The notes under the pieces: generated by a model
Databases searched by the model: none
Told to the model about the DNA's origin: nothing
Seen by the model: the letters and a program-made list of their open reading frames with translations, nothing else
Position numbers and translations under genes: made by a program
Part shown: positions 1 to 9,646 of the stretch, in pieces
Layout of the letters: each line of letters opens with the position of its first letter
Numbering within the stretch: position 1 is the first letter of the stretch
Source: Rhodanobacter panaciterrae
GTDB taxonomy: Bacteria; Pseudomonadota; Gammaproteobacteria; Xanthomonadales; Rhodanobacteraceae
DNA: 64,000 nucleotides
Assembly (NCBI RefSeq): GCF_014651895.1
Contig: NZ_BMXT01000001.1
Location: 434,001 to 498,000 of the forward strand
Direction: 5' to 3'

Positions 1-1
1 G

Positions 2-1900
2 TATGTGCTGGATCTGAGCAAAGATGGCCAGCCGGTGAAGGTGGTCGACAAGGGTGGTTCGGCGCGCTGGTCGGCGGATGGGCGCAGCCTGTATTTCGTG
101 GCGCCGGCCAAAGGTGTGGCGCAATTGTGGCGGGTGGATCTGGGTGGCAAGGGTGGCTTGGATCTGGCCAAGCATGTGGCGCCGGTGCAGGTGAGTCATT
201 CCGTGCTGGATATTGGCGGTTACAAGCTGTCGCCGGATGGCAAGCAGGTGCTGTTGTCGTATGAAGTGTTCACCGATTGCACCACCTTGGCGTGCACCCA
301 TCAGCGCGTCGAGGCGCGCGACAAGGACAAGGCCAGCGGTACGTTGTACAGCAAGCTGTTCGTGCGGCACTGGGATACCTGGGCGAATGGTCGGCGCAAC
401 CAGCTGTTCGTGGCCAGTTTCGACGGCAAGGGGCAGCTGGCGGCCGAGCCGAAGCTGCTGAGCCGCGGCATTGATGGCGACGTGCCGAGCAAGCCGTTTG
501 GTGACGAGAGCGAGTTCGCGTTTGCGCCGGATGGCAAGAGCGTGTATTTCGATGGGCGCATTGCCGGTACCAGCGAGCCGTGGTCGACCAACTTCGATGT
601 GTACAGCGTGCCGGTCGATGGCTCGACCCTACCTAGGAACCTCACTGCCGACAACAAGGCGTGGGATGCGTTTCCGGTGGCGTCGCCGGACGGCAAGACG
701 CTGTACTACCTGGCGATGAAGACGCCGGGTTCCGAGGCCGACCGCTTCGCGATCATGGCGATGGATCTGGCCAGTGGAACCCGGCATGAAGTGGATCCGA
801 GCTGGGATCGCTCACCCGGTGGCCTGACGATTTCCGCCGACGGCAAGACGCTTTACGTGACGGCCGACGACAACGGCCAGCATCCGCTGTTCGCGATCGA
901 CGCGGCCAGCGGCAAGGTCAGCCAGTTGGTCGGCGATGGCACGGTAGGCGGCTATTCGATGGCTGCCGGCAAGCTGCTGCTGACGCGCGATGATCTGAAG
1001 CGGCCGTCCGACGTTTACCTTGCCAGCGCCGACGGCAGCGGCCTGAAGCAGATCACCCATTACAACGCGGCCGATCTGAAGAACACGAAGATGGGTGACG
1101 CGGAGTTCTTCACCTTCAAGGGCTGGAACAACGAGACCGTGCAGGGTTATGTGGTCAAGCCGGTCGACTACCAACCGGGCAAGACCTATCCGGTCGCTTT
1201 CATCATCCATGGTGGCCCGCAGGGCGCGATGGAAAATGGCTGGAGCTACCGCTGGAATCCGCAGACCTATGCCGGTCAGGGCTTTGCCGTGGTGACGGTG
1301 AACTTCCACGGTTCCACCGGTTATGGCCAGGCGTTCACCGATGCGATTTCCGGCGACTGGGGCGGCAAGCCGCTGGAAGACCTGAAGCTGGGCTGGAAGG
1401 CCGCGCTGGACAAGTACACCTTCCTGGATGGCGATCGCGCCTGTGCCATGGGTGCCAGCTACGGCGGCTACATGACGTACTGGATCGCGGGCGTGTGGAA
1501 CCAGCCGTGGAAATGCTTGATCGATCACGACGGCGTGTTCGATACGCGCGCGATGTACTACGACACCGAGGAGTTGTGGTTCGAGGAGCGCGAGAACGGC
1601 GGCACCCAGTACGAGCACCCGGAGAACTACGAGAAGTTCAACCCGCTCAACCACGTCAAGGACTGGCGCGTGCCGATGATGGTGATTCATAGCGGCAACG
1701 ATTTCCGCATCCCGATCACCCAGGGCCTGGGCGCGTTCACCGCCATGCAGCGCCGCGGTATTCCCAGTCAGTTCCTGACCTTCCCGGACGAGAACCACTG
1801 GGTGCTGAAGCCGCACAACAGCGTGCAGTGGCATGACGCCGTCAACGAGTGGCTGAAGAAATGGACGGCCAAGGACGCGCCGAAAGCGGCGTCGAACTGA
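2..1900 (+). CDS. S9 family prolyl oligopeptidase / dipeptidyl peptidase (5' truncated)
   Basis: This is a serine peptidase of the prolyl oligopeptidase (S9) family, probably exported, that cleaves short peptides. The N-terminal two thirds shows WD40/TolB-like beta-propeller repeats (several 'SPDGK' and 'SADGK' blades). The C-terminal third is an alpha/beta hydrolase with the nucleophile elbow GASYGG (Ser codon at 1457), an Asp in HSGNDF (codon at 1700) and a His in DENHW (codon at 1796), so the triad is intact. The reading frame is already open at the window edge, so the true start and any signal peptide lie upstream. It ends just before a bidirectional terminator and converges with corA. 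The family call is firm; the substrate is unknown. Confidence 0.93.
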   Translation, partial: YVLDLSKDGQPVKVVDKGGSARWSADGRSLYFVAPAKGVAQLWRVDLGGKGGLDLAKHVAPVQVSHSVLDIGGYKLSPDGKQVLLSYEVFTDCTTLACTHQRVEARDKDKASGTLYSKLFVRHWDTWANGRRNQLFVASFDGKGQLAAEPKLLSRGIDGDVPSKPFGDESEFAFAPDGKSVYFDGRIAGTSEPWSTNFDVYSVPVDGSTLPRNLTADNKAWDAFPVASPDGKTLYYLAMKTPGSEADRFAIMAMDLASGTRHEVDPSWDRSPGGLTISADGKTLYVTADDNGQHPLFAIDAASGKVSQLVGDGTVGGYSMAAGKLLLTRDDLKRPSDVYLASADGSGLKQITHYNAADLKNTKMGDAEFFTFKGWNNETVQGYVVKPVDYQPGKTYPVAFIIHGGPQGAMENGWSYRWNPQTYAGQGFAVVTVNFHGSTGYGQAFTDAISGDWGGKPLEDLKLGWKAALDKYTFLDGDRACAMGASYGGYMTYWIAGVWNQPWKCLIDHDGVFDTRAMYYDTEELWFEERENGGTQYEHPENYEKFNPLNHVKDWRVPMMVIHSGNDFRIPITQGLGAFTAMQRRGIPSQFLTFPDENHWVLKPHNSVQWHDAVNEWLKKWTAKDAPKAASN

Positions 1901-1918
1901 TCCACCTCGTGTGATGAA

Positions 1919-1945
1919 AACGGCGGCCTTCAGGCCGCCGTTTTT
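1919..1945. terminator. Bidirectional intrinsic terminator
   Basis: An 8-bp GC stem (1921-1928 with 1933-1940) and a TTCA loop are flanked by an A run on the left and a T run on the right. It can therefore end both the S9 peptidase transcript and the convergent corA transcript. Confidence 0.85.
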
Positions 1946-1964
1946 GTTCGCACCTACCGCCGGA

Positions 1965-2987
1965 TCACAGCCACTTCGCCCGCTTGAGCGCGAGGAAAAT
2001 GGCGCCGACCACGCAAGCAACGACCGCGATGATCGCGGGGTAGGCCCAGGGTTGGCTGAGTTCGGGCATGTGGGTGAAGTTCATGCCGTACCAGCTGGTG
2101 AACAAGGTGGGCACGGCGAGCATCGCGGCGTAGCCGGCGAGTTTCTTCATCACCTCGTTCTGGCCCAGGGTGACCAGCGAGAGGTTGACGTTGATCGCGG
2201 CGTTGAGCATCTCGCGCATCGCGCCAATCGCCTCGTTGACCCGGAACACGTGGTCGTAGACGTCGCTGAAATACGCGCGCAGTTCATCCGGAATCAGCTT
2301 GGGATGCAGCTTCACCAGCTGGCTGATGACATCCTGCAGCGGCGCCACCGCGAGGCGCAGTGTCATCAGGTCGCGCTGCATGTCGTATAGCCGCCGCACC
2401 GTTCCGCGGTTGAACGTGGCAACGAAGATATCCTGCTCCAGCTTCTGCAGCTCCTCGCGGAAATCGCGCACGATCGGCAGCAGGTTGTCGACGATGAAGT
2501 CGAGCACGCTGTACAGCGCATAGCTGGGGCCCAGCGCGAGCAGGTGCGGCGCGTGTTCGCAATCGCGCCGTGCCGGTGCGTAGGACAGCGAGGCGCCGTG
2601 GCGCACGGTGACCAAGTAACGCGGGCCGAGAAAGATGTGCGTCTCGCCGAACGCGAGCCGGGTGCTGATCAGTTGCGCGGTCTGCACGACCAGGAACAGC
2701 GAATCGCCGTAAGCGTCGACCTTGGTGCGCTGGTGGGCGTTGTGTGCGTCCTCGATCGCCAGATCGTGCAGGCCGAATTCTTCCTGCAGTTTCTGCAGCA
2801 GCGCTTCATCTGGCTCGTGCAGACCGACCCATACGAACGTATCCGGTTGCGCCAGCACCTCGCTGATCGTGTCGAGGGTGATCTCGCCGATCCGGCTGCC
2901 GTCGGTCCGATAGGCGACGCAGTTGACCACCATGGGCTGGTCGGCGGTCGACGGCGAGATCGGTGGCGGCGGGGTGATCAGGTTCAT
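1965..2987 (-). CDS. corA: CorA-type magnesium/cobalt transporter
   Basis: Inner-membrane divalent cation channel of the CorA (2-TM-GxN) family. The signature YGMNF sits at the end of the first of two C-terminal membrane segments, followed by a short loop, a second helix and a basic tail (KRAKWL), as in CorA. The long N-terminal part is the cytoplasmic funnel domain. I chose the ATG at 2987 (about 340 aa); an in-frame GTG at 3008 would add seven residues. It is the last gene of a minus-strand series after corC and the DUF4105 gene, with a gap of only about 50 bases to the latter. Confidence 0.92.
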   Translation of the reverse strand: MNLITPPPPISPSTADQPMVVNCVAYRTDGSRIGEITLDTISEVLAQPDTFVWVGLHEPDEALLQKLQEEFGLHDLAIEDAHNAHQRTKVDAYGDSLFLVVQTAQLISTRLAFGETHIFLGPRYLVTVRHGASLSYAPARRDCEHAPHLLALGPSYALYSVLDFIVDNLLPIVRDFREELQKLEQDIFVATFNRGTVRRLYDMQRDLMTLRLAVAPLQDVISQLVKLHPKLIPDELRAYFSDVYDHVFRVNEAIGAMREMLNAAINVNLSLVTLGQNEVMKKLAGYAAMLAVPTLFTSWYGMNFTHMPELSQPWAYPAIIAVVACVVGAIFLALKRAKWL

Positions 2988-3039
2988 GCGTGCATCATGC
3001 CCCGCCACGGAAGACCGGGCAATTACATGTCATCGTCCA

Positions 3040-4245
3040 TTACCGATTTCGGCGCAGGCTCCAGGCCAGCGCCAGCCAGCACTGCAGCGCGAACAACAGC
3101 CATGGCTGGTTCTGTTGCACGCTGTCCGGCAGCAGGTGCAGCAGCACCGCGATCAGGATCGCCAGCAGTTGCAGCGCGATCACGCCGTCCATGAAGCGCG
3201 AGGCGGCGAAGCCGCGGCGAGAGCGCCATAGCGTCGGCAGCAGCAGGAAGGCGAGCGGGTTGAACAGCAGCAGGTTGGCGTTGGCCCAGGCCGAGTGGTG
3301 AGTGGTCAGCGTCCACAGCGCCAGCAACACCAGACCGATGATGCCGGCCGAGAACAGATACAGCGTGCCGAGCAGGGCGTAACCGGTCGGCCACCAGCGT
3401 CGGCTCGCTGCGGTCAATGCGGCAAGCAGCAGCCCGGCCAGCGCCAGCGGCAGGCGTAGGTCGGGTGCGGTAGCCGGCGGCACGTCCAGCCGGTTTGCCG
3501 AGACGAGTTGTTCGCTCTGTACAAGCGGCTGCAGTCCACCGTGGCCATTGTCGATGCGTACTTCGCGCAGTTGCACCTGCAGCACCTCGGGCAGAAAACT
3601 TTCCTGCCAGGCGCTGAGCGGCTGGTCGGCATACGGGCCCAACCCCAGGTCCATCAGCAGCATCAGCCATGGCTGCGCGCTCATCAGGCGGGCGGTCTGC
3701 TGGCGGAAGGTCATGCCGCCGGCGCGCGCGACAAGTTGGGTTTTCAGAACGCCGCTGAGCGCCTTGTCCAGCGCGTCGCGCACGCGGGTGGTGCAGTTGT
3801 CGGCGTAGTAGTCGTAGTTGTAGCCGGCGTTTTCCGGGCGCAGATTCCACAGCAGGAAATCGCGCAGCGCGCTGGCCTGCTCGGCTGTGAGTGCCAGTGT
3901 TTGGCGAGTGACCGAGCGGCCCGCTTCGACGTAGTAGCTCTGGTCAAGGTTGCTGGGCGCCGCGTCCATCAGATAGTGCATGCGGCCGCGGGCGAAATTG
4001 AGAAAGAAGTTTTTCTCGTCGAAATCGAACACGCCGTAGTTGAAGTTGATCGTTTCGCCCGACGCGCTGTCGCGCAGCTCGATGGCGTCGTGGCCGAAAC
4101 GCTCCCAGTAGGTTTCACCGGGGCCGTAGGTGATCAGCGATACCTCGAGGTTGGCGCCGGGGGCATTTGCGACGCTGGCACGAGCGGGTAGTGCGAAGAC
4201 CAGCCAGAGCATGACAAGGCAGAACGTGGAACCGATGTATCGCAT
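3040..4245 (-). CDS. DUF4105 (Lnb N-terminal periplasmic domain) membrane protein
   Basis: About 401 aa. The ATG at 4245 is chosen because a clean signal peptide follows (MRYIGSTFCLVMLW... ending near PARAS). The next 200 residues match the DUF4105/Lnb N-terminal periplasmic domain, a papain-like fold: a conserved His in WERFGHDAIEL, the NFNYGVFDF block and a Cys in DNCTT. The C-terminal half has about five hydrophobic segments, so the protein is a membrane-anchored periplasmic putative cysteine hydrolase or acyl-handling enzyme. It lies between corC and corA, where lnt (apolipoprotein N-acyltransferase) often follows ybeX in enterobacteria. A role in envelope lipid or lipoprotein metabolism is inference only. 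Confidence 0.82.
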   Translation of the reverse strand: MRYIGSTFCLVMLWLVFALPARASVANAPGANLEVSLITYGPGETYWERFGHDAIELRDSASGETINFNYGVFDFDEKNFFLNFARGRMHYLMDAAPSNLDQSYYVEAGRSVTRQTLALTAEQASALRDFLLWNLRPENAGYNYDYYADNCTTRVRDALDKALSGVLKTQLVARAGGMTFRQQTARLMSAQPWLMLLMDLGLGPYADQPLSAWQESFLPEVLQVQLREVRIDNGHGGLQPLVQSEQLVSANRLDVPPATAPDLRLPLALAGLLLAALTAASRRWWPTGYALLGTLYLFSAGIIGLVLLALWTLTTHHSAWANANLLLFNPLAFLLLPTLWRSRRGFAASRFMDGVIALQLLAILIAVLLHLLPDSVQQNQPWLLFALQCWLALAWSLRRNR

Positions 4246-4312
4246 GAATCCAACCTTGTCGTAGTGGTGCTCTGTCCACAACGGACTTCCCACGGGATTG
4301 CGCTTTGGTCGC

Positions 4313-5158
4313 TCAGTCTTTCTGTCGCACCACGCGGAACTGTTGCACGCGGCGGTCATCAGCTTCAGTGACATGGAACAGGTAACCGCCGATGCCGACC
4401 TCTTCGCCCACTTCGGGCAGGTGGCCGAACTCGGATGTGACCATGCCGCCGACGGTGTCGTACTCCTCGTCGGAGAACGCCGTGCCGGCCTGTTCATTGA
4501 AATCCTCGATCGGGGTCAGCGCGCTGACCAGCCAGTCGCCGCCGGGCTGCTCGTGCATCAATTCGGGCTCTTCCGCGTCGTCGTGCTCGTCGTCGATCTC
4601 GCCCACAATTTGTTCGAGCACGTCCTCGATGGTGATCAGGCCGGCGACGCCGCCGTATTCGTTGACCACCAGCGCCATGTGGTTACGCGAGCGACGGAAC
4701 TCGTCCAGCAACACGTTCAGGCGCATCGATTCGGGAATCAGCACGGCCGGGCGCAAGATCGCATGGATGTCGAAATGCTCCGCGGCACCGAAGAACTTCA
4801 GCAGATCCTTGGCCAGCAGGATGCCAAGGATCTCGTCCTTGTCGTCACCGTGCACGGGAAAACGCGAGTGACCCGATTCGACCACGACGGCAAGGAGGTC
4901 GGGCAGCGGCGACTCGGCCGCCAGCATCACGATCTGCGCGCGCGGAACCATGACGTCGTCCACGCTCAGTTCGGTGACCTTGATCGCACCCTCGACCATG
5001 GTGAGGGTGTCGACGGACAGCAGTCCGTTGGTCTGGGCGGAGCGCAACTCCTCAATCAGTTCGCTGCGGTTGCGTGGCTCGCCGGAAAACATGTGGCCCA
5101 GCCGGTCCCACCAGGTGCGGTGTGCCGGGCCGCTGGTACTGCCAGGGTCGTCGTTCAT
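4313..5158 (-). CDS. corC: CorC/HlyC-family CBS-domain protein (YbeX)
   Basis: About 281 aa cytosolic protein with a CBS-domain pair in the first 180 residues (region VDDVMVPRAQI and the second CBS at AVLIPESMRLNVLLDEF) and a C-terminal CorC_HlyC transporter-associated domain ending in an FRVV strand. The family is linked to Mg/Co efflux; the ybeX member is tied to ribosome maturation through its neighbours. The first in-frame start is a GTG at 5161 and the ATG at 5158 is preferred. It follows ybeY after a 149-base gap. Confidence 0.92.
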   Translation of the reverse strand: MNDDPGSTSGPAHRTWWDRLGHMFSGEPRNRSELIEELRSAQTNGLLSVDTLTMVEGAIKVTELSVDDVMVPRAQIVMLAAESPLPDLLAVVVESGHSRFPVHGDDKDEILGILLAKDLLKFFGAAEHFDIHAILRPAVLIPESMRLNVLLDEFRRSRNHMALVVNEYGGVAGLITIEDVLEQIVGEIDDEHDDAEEPELMHEQPGGDWLVSALTPIEDFNEQAGTAFSDEEYDTVGGMVTSEFGHLPEVGEEVGIGGYLFHVTEADDRRVQQFRVVRQKD

Positions 5159-5307
5159 CACTCGTTTGAATGCAGCCCGTAACCGGGCGGAAGACCGATT
5201 CTAGCGGAAAAATTCTGACGATTCAGAGTCTTCGCCATCGGGTTGGAGGGCTGGTCTGCGTACGGGAGAGGCGAAAAGCCCTTCCTTGCAGCTAGCTTAG
5301 GAGCGGC

Positions 5308-5769
5308 TCAAGCATACGGATCGGCGATGCCGAGGCCGGCGAGGATGCGGGTTTCCAACGCTTCCATCGCCTCGGCTTCGTTGTCTTCGATGTGGTCGTA
5401 ACCGAGCAGGTGCAGCACACCGTGGATGGTCAGGTGGGCCCAGTGATCGCGCGGCCGCTTGGCCTGCTCGGCAGCCTCGCGCAGCACCACCGGCGCGCAG
5501 ATTGCCAGGTCGCCGATCAGCGGCAACGCTACGCCGGGCGGCAGTTCGGCGGGGAACGACAGCACGTTGGTGGCGTAGTCCTTGCCGCGATAGTCGCGGT
5601 TGAGCGCACGGCCTTCGTCGGCGTCGACGATGCGGATCGCCAGCTCGGCTGGCTTGCGTCGTTTCGCGTCACGCAGCGCAGCTTCCGCCCAACGGCGAAA
5701 GCTGACTGCAGAGGGCAGACCGGTGCGTGGCACCGCGTAGCCGACGGCAAGCGTGAGCAGTCGACTCAT
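5308..5769 (-). CDS. ybeY: YbeY endoribonuclease, rRNA maturation factor
   Basis: 153 aa, the usual length. The zinc-binding signature HxxxHxxxxxH is present as [11 protein letters not shown] in the C-terminal half, with the upstream 'NVLSFP' block also conserved. YbeY is a metal-dependent RNase acting in 16S rRNA 3' maturation and ribosome quality control. Its ATG overlaps the stop of phoH by four bases, which indicates translational coupling. Confidence 0.96.
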   Translation of the reverse strand: MSRLLTLAVGYAVPRTGLPSAVSFRRWAEAALRDAKRRKPAELAIRIVDADEGRALNRDYRGKDYATNVLSFPAELPPGVALPLIGDLAICAPVVLREAAEQAKRPRDHWAHLTIHGVLHLLGYDHIEDNEAEAMEALETRILAGLGIADPYA

Positions 5770-6749
5770 GGGGCGTCCTCTTCCTTCTGCTCGAACGCCT
5801 CGTAGGCGCGCACGATCTTCGCCACCAGCGGATGGCGCACCACGTCGCGCGAGGTGAAGAACGTGAAGCTGATGCCGCTGACGTCACGCAACACTTCCAC
5901 CGCTTGGCGCAGGCCGGAGCGCGTGTTGCGCGGCAGGTCGACCTGGGTGACGTCGCCGGTGATCACCGCGACCGTGCCGAAGCCGATGCGGGTCAGGAAC
6001 ATCTTCATCTGCTCGACCGTGGTGTTCTGCGCCTCGTCGAGAATCACGTAGGAATCGTTAAGGGTGCGGCCGCGCATGTAGGCGAGTGGTGCGATCTCGA
6101 TCACGTTGCGCTCGATCAGCTTGGCCACCTTCTCGAAACCCAGCATTTCGTACAGCGCGTCGTACAGCGGGCGCAGGTAAGGGTCGACTTTCTGCGACAG
6201 GTCGCCGGGCAGGAAGCCGAGCTTTTCGCCGGCCTCGACCGCCGGGCGCACCAGCAGCAGGCGTTGCACGCGGTTCGCTTCCAGCGCCTCGACCGCGCTG
6301 GCCACGGCCAGGTAGGTCTTGCCGGTGCCGGCCGGGCCCACGCCGAAGTTGATGTCGTGACTGGCGATCGCGTGCAGATAGCGCGCCTGATTCGGGCCGC
6401 GACCCTTGATCACGCCGCGCTTGACCCGGATCGCCACTTCCTGGGTGCCTTCGGTCGACGCCGCCGTAATCGCATCGATACCGGATTCGGCCAGGTGCAG
6501 GTTGATCCGGGCACCGGTCAGCGATTCGTCTTCGGTAGTGGCATACAGCGAACGCAATACTTTCTCGGCAGCCCTCGCCGGCGCGTCATCGCCGATCACC
6601 TGGAAGATGCTACCGCGGTGGTTGATCTCCACACCGAGACGCAGTTCGATCTGGCGCAGATGCTCGTCGAACGGCCCGCACAGGTTGGCGAGGCGGGCGT
6701 TGTCCTCGGGGTCGAGGGTGAAGTCGCACTGGTTGAGGCCGTTGGTCAT
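5766..6749 (-). CDS. ybeZ: PhoH-like ATPase YbeZ
   Basis: 327 aa. Walker A is GPAGTGKTY and Walker B is VILDEAQN, followed by the typical PhoH block [10 protein letters not shown]. An N-terminal KH-like part precedes the ATPase domain. It is the usual partner of YbeY in rRNA processing, and the genes overlap by four bases. It lies downstream of miaB, separated by about 160 bases that hold two palindromic repeats. Confidence 0.95.
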   Translation of the reverse strand: MTNGLNQCDFTLDPEDNARLANLCGPFDEHLRQIELRLGVEINHRGSIFQVIGDDAPARAAEKVLRSLYATTEDESLTGARINLHLAESGIDAITAASTEGTQEVAIRVKRGVIKGRGPNQARYLHAIASHDINFGVGPAGTGKTYLAVASAVEALEANRVQRLLLVRPAVEAGEKLGFLPGDLSQKVDPYLRPLYDALYEMLGFEKVAKLIERNVIEIAPLAYMRGRTLNDSYVILDEAQNTTVEQMKMFLTRIGFGTVAVITGDVTQVDLPRNTRSGLRQAVEVLRDVSGISFTFFTSRDVVRHPLVAKIVRAYEAFEQKEEDAP

Positions 6750-6775
6750 GGGAGTCCGGAAGTCTGATTTTGGCT

Positions 6776-6840
6776 CCTCACCCTGCTCGCCCCAAAGGGA
6801 CTTCCTTCGGTCGCAGGGGGAGGCTGGAAGGGGGTGAGGC
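6776..6840. repeat. Imperfect palindromic intergenic element
   Basis: The two ends are inverted (CCTCACCC at the left, GGGTGAGG at the right), with GC-rich complementary blocks inside. It looks like a REP-type extragenic palindrome between miaB and ybeZ. The family was not identified. Confidence 0.5.
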
Positions 6841-6876
6841 TTTTGACTTTTAGATCAAGAGCGAACCCCTCCCCAA

Positions 6877-6900
6877 CCCTCCCCTGCAAGCAGGGGAGGG
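6877..6900. repeat. Perfect 11-bp inverted repeat (REP-like hairpin)
   Basis: CCCTCCCCTGC at 6877-6887 is followed by AA and its exact reverse complement at 6890-6900. It lies just 3' of the miaB stop codon on the minus strand. There is no T run, so it is a repeat or mRNA-stabilising hairpin rather than a classical terminator. Confidence 0.65.
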
Positions 6901-6909
6901 AGTTAATGC

Positions 6910-8253
6910 TCAGGCGGCCACGTCATCGGCGACCCTGATCCGTCCGCGCAGCGAATTGGCCATCGCCTCGGTGATTTCCACGTCGACGAACTGGCCGATC
7001 AGGCGGTGGTTGCCGGAGAAGTTCACGTAACGCATGTTTTCGGTACGTCCCATCAGTTCGCTGGGATCGCGAGTGCTGGGCTTTTCCACCAGCACGCGCT
7101 GCACGCTGCCGATCATCGCCTGGCTGATCTTCTTCGCATTCGCGTTGATCGCGGCCTGCAACCGCATCAGTCGGTCATGCTTTTCCGCAGCGGGTGTCTC
7201 GTCGGCGAGATTCGCCGCCGGCGTACCGGGGCGCGAGGAGAAGATGAAGGAGAAGCTCTGGTCGAAACCGATGTCGTCGATCAGCTTCATGGTCTTCTCG
7301 AAATCCTCGGCGGTCTCGCCGGGGAAGCCGACGATGAAGTCGGACGACACGCAGATATCCGGGCGCACCGCGCGCAGCTTGCGGATCTTCTGCTTGAACT
7401 CGATTGCGGTGTAGCCACGCTTCATCGCGCTGAGGATGCGATCGGAGCCGGCCTGCACCGGCAGGTGCAGGTAGTTCGCCAGCTGCGGCACGTTCGCATA
7501 GGCCTCGATCAGGGAGTCCGAAAACTCCAGCGGATGCGAGGTGGTGAAACGGATGCGGCCGATCCCATCGATCTGCGCGATCGCGTGGATCAGCACGGCG
7601 AGATCGGCGATGCCGCCGTCATGAGTGGGGCCGCGGTAGGCGTTGACGTTCTGGCCGAGCAGGTTCACCTCGCGCACGCCCTGCGCGGCGAGCTGGGCGA
7701 CCTCGACGATCACGTCGTCGAACGGACGGCTGAGCTCCTCGCCGCGGGTGTACGGCACCACGCAGTAGCTGCAGTACTTCGAGCAGCCTTCCATGATCGA
7801 GACGAACGCGGTCGGGCCTTCGGCGCGCGGCTCGGGCAGGCGATCGAACTTCTCGATCTCGGGGAAGCTGATGTCCACCTGCGGCTTGCCGCTGGCGCGT
7901 TGCTGCTCGATCAATTGGGGCAGGCGATGCAGGGTCTGCGGGCCGAACACCAGGTCGACATACGGCGCGCGCTTGACGATCGCCTCGCCTTCCTGCGACG
8001 CCACGCAGCCACCGACGCCAATCAATACCGGCTTGCCATCCTTCTTGTGCTGCTTCCAGCGGCCGAGCTGGCTGAACACCTTTTCCTGCGCCTTCTCGCG
8101 GATCGAGCAGGTGTTGATCAGGATCACGTCCGCCTCGGACTCATCCTGAGTCAGTTCCATGCCGTGCGACGCCTTCAGCACGTCGGCCATCTTGGCCGAG
8201 TCGTACTCGTTCATCTGGCAGCCGTGGGTCTTGATGAAAAGCTTGCCGCTCAT
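6910..8253 (-). CDS. miaB: tRNA-2-methylthio-N6-dimethylallyladenosine synthase
   Basis: Radical-SAM methylthiotransferase that modifies A37 of tRNAs reading UNN codons. Residues show the N-terminal UPF0004 domain with its cluster cysteines (THGCQMN, INTCSI, GVGGC), then the radical SAM motif CSKYCSYC, and a C-terminal TRAM domain. I start at the ATG at 8253 (MSGKLFIKT, 447 aa); the open frame extends 36 codons further but that stretch does not look like MiaB. It heads the phoH-ybeY-corC series. Confidence 0.96.
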   Translation of the reverse strand: MSGKLFIKTHGCQMNEYDSAKMADVLKASHGMELTQDESEADVILINTCSIREKAQEKVFSQLGRWKQHKKDGKPVLIGVGGCVASQEGEAIVKRAPYVDLVFGPQTLHRLPQLIEQQRASGKPQVDISFPEIEKFDRLPEPRAEGPTAFVSIMEGCSKYCSYCVVPYTRGEELSRPFDDVIVEVAQLAAQGVREVNLLGQNVNAYRGPTHDGGIADLAVLIHAIAQIDGIGRIRFTTSHPLEFSDSLIEAYANVPQLANYLHLPVQAGSDRILSAMKRGYTAIEFKQKIRKLRAVRPDICVSSDFIVGFPGETAEDFEKTMKLIDDIGFDQSFSFIFSSRPGTPAANLADETPAAEKHDRLMRLQAAINANAKKISQAMIGSVQRVLVEKPSTRDPSELMGRTENMRYVNFSGNHRLIGQFVDVEITEAMANSLRGRIRVADDVAA

Positions 8254-8487
8254 GGCGTGGGATACCGTGGTTTGTGAAGCAGGACGTGCAATCCGCTGAA
8301 CCGCACAGTTTACCCGTGTGACGACGGCCTCGCCAGTTGATCGGCATGGCGGATCAAGCACTTGCAGCGGTCAGGACCAGTGTATTCAGCCCGGGAAGTG
8401 CCGTGCCACAGGCGTAGAACGGTCATGGCGCACGAAATCGCCGGCACGCACTTGGCGTTGGCGACGCATGGCGGCACACTGCGGCCC

Positions 8488-9645
8488 ATGTTCGACGTCG
8501 CATGGCATGGGGGAAGCGTCGATCGGCCTGCCGGGGGCTTCCCAATTCGTTCGATCCTGTCCGGGGTCGTGCTGGTCTGTGCGCTGTTGTGGTGGCAGAC
8601 GGCGCAGGCCGGCACGCTGTATCAGTGCACCGGTTCCAGCGGCGAAACGGTGTTCAGCAGCAGCAAGGCCGGTTATCGCGGCTGCAAGGTGATCAGCAGC
8701 TATGCCGAGTCGGCGCCGCGGCGTCAGACGCCGCCACCGCCAGCAGCCCGGATTGGGTTGACGGGAGTGAGCGGTTCGGTGGCGACCACCGCGCGCAGTC
8801 TCTCCGCGAATGGGCTCGAGTCGACATCGCTGGTCAATGTGCAGGGCTCGGTCGCGACCAGCGCGCGCGAACTCGGCGAGGCGAAGGTGCAGCGTGCCTC
8901 GCTGGCGTCAGTAATGGGCTCGGTCGAAACCACCGCGAAGCCTGCGCTGGCGGTGGCCGGCGCAGGCACGCCTGGCCAGTGGAACTATCACGAGTCGCGC
9001 GGCGCCGAAGCACCGTTGGCGGCGGTTGCCGATGCTCCGGATACGCGTGTGTTGCGCGGCGCGGTGTATCGCATCGTGCGTGGGGACGGCAGCGTGGAAT
9101 ACACCAATCTGCGTCCGGCCGGCGAGAAAGACCGTACCGTAACGATGTTGTTCACCTATATCGCCAGCTGCGTCGCCTGCGACCTGCACTCGACGATCCG
9201 CTGGGGCAGTGTGTCGCTCAACCTCACCGCGTATGCCGACACGATCCGCGCCGCCAGCATCGAGTACGGCGTCGACGAGGCCTTCCTGCGCGCGATCATC
9301 CACGCCGAGAGTGCGTTCAATCCGCGCGCACTGTCGCTGAAGGGCGCGCAAGGGCTGATGCAGCTGATGCCGGGCACAGCCAGCGACATGGGCGTGCTGG
9401 ATGCGTTCAATTCCGATCAGAACATTCGCGGCGGTGCACGCTATCTGGGCCTGCTGTTGCATGCTTTCGACGGCAGCGAGCGGCTGGCCGCCGCCGCCTA
9501 TAACGCCGGGCCCGGTGCGGTGCAGCGCTACAAGGGCGTGCCGCCCTACGCCGAAACGCAGGTATATGTGGAGCGGGTGGGTACTCTGCGCAAGCGCTAC
9601 GGCGCGGCAATCCATCCGCCGCTGGCGTCACGCGGACCCGGTTGA
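8488..9645 (+). CDS. DUF4124-containing soluble lytic murein transglycosylase
   Basis: Exported peptidoglycan-cleaving enzyme. Order: a signal or anchor (SILSGVVLVCALLWW), a DUF4124-like block (GTLYQCTGSSGETVFS), a repeat linker of 24-residue units, a second DUF4124-like strand (GAVYRIVRGDGSVEYTN) and a C-terminal SLT domain. The catalytic Glu is in IIHAESAFNP, followed by GLMQLMPGT and AAYNAGPGAV. I chose the ATG at 8488 (385 aa); ATGs at 8425 and 8362 are also in frame. It converges with the downstream protease, with one base between stop codons. Confidence 0.88.
   Translation: MFDVAWHGGSVDRPAGGFPIRSILSGVVLVCALLWWQTAQAGTLYQCTGSSGETVFSSSKAGYRGCKVISSYAESAPRRQTPPPPAARIGLTGVSGSVATTARSLSANGLESTSLVNVQGSVATSARELGEAKVQRASLASVMGSVETTAKPALAVAGAGTPGQWNYHESRGAEAPLAAVADAPDTRVLRGAVYRIVRGDGSVEYTNLRPAGEKDRTVTMLFTYIASCVACDLHSTIRWGSVSLNLTAYADTIRAASIEYGVDEAFLRAIIHAESAFNPRALSLKGAQGLMQLMPGTASDMGVLDAFNSDQNIRGGARYLGLLLHAFDGSERLAAAAYNAGPGAVQRYKGVPPYAETQVYVERVGTLRKRYGAAIHPPLASRGPG
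8773..8940 (+). repeat. Two and a third 72-bp coding repeats in the transglycosylase linker
   Basis: Units begin at 8773, 8845 and 8917 with GSVATTAR, GSVATSAR and GSVETTAK, spaced exactly 24 codons apart. The DNA has drifted more than the protein motif. Confidence 0.75.
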
Positions 9646-9646
9646 A

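Noticed and set aside
812..2020. 402-codon open frame antisense to the S9 peptidase
   Set aside because: It overlaps a catalytically complete peptidase and crosses the terminator.
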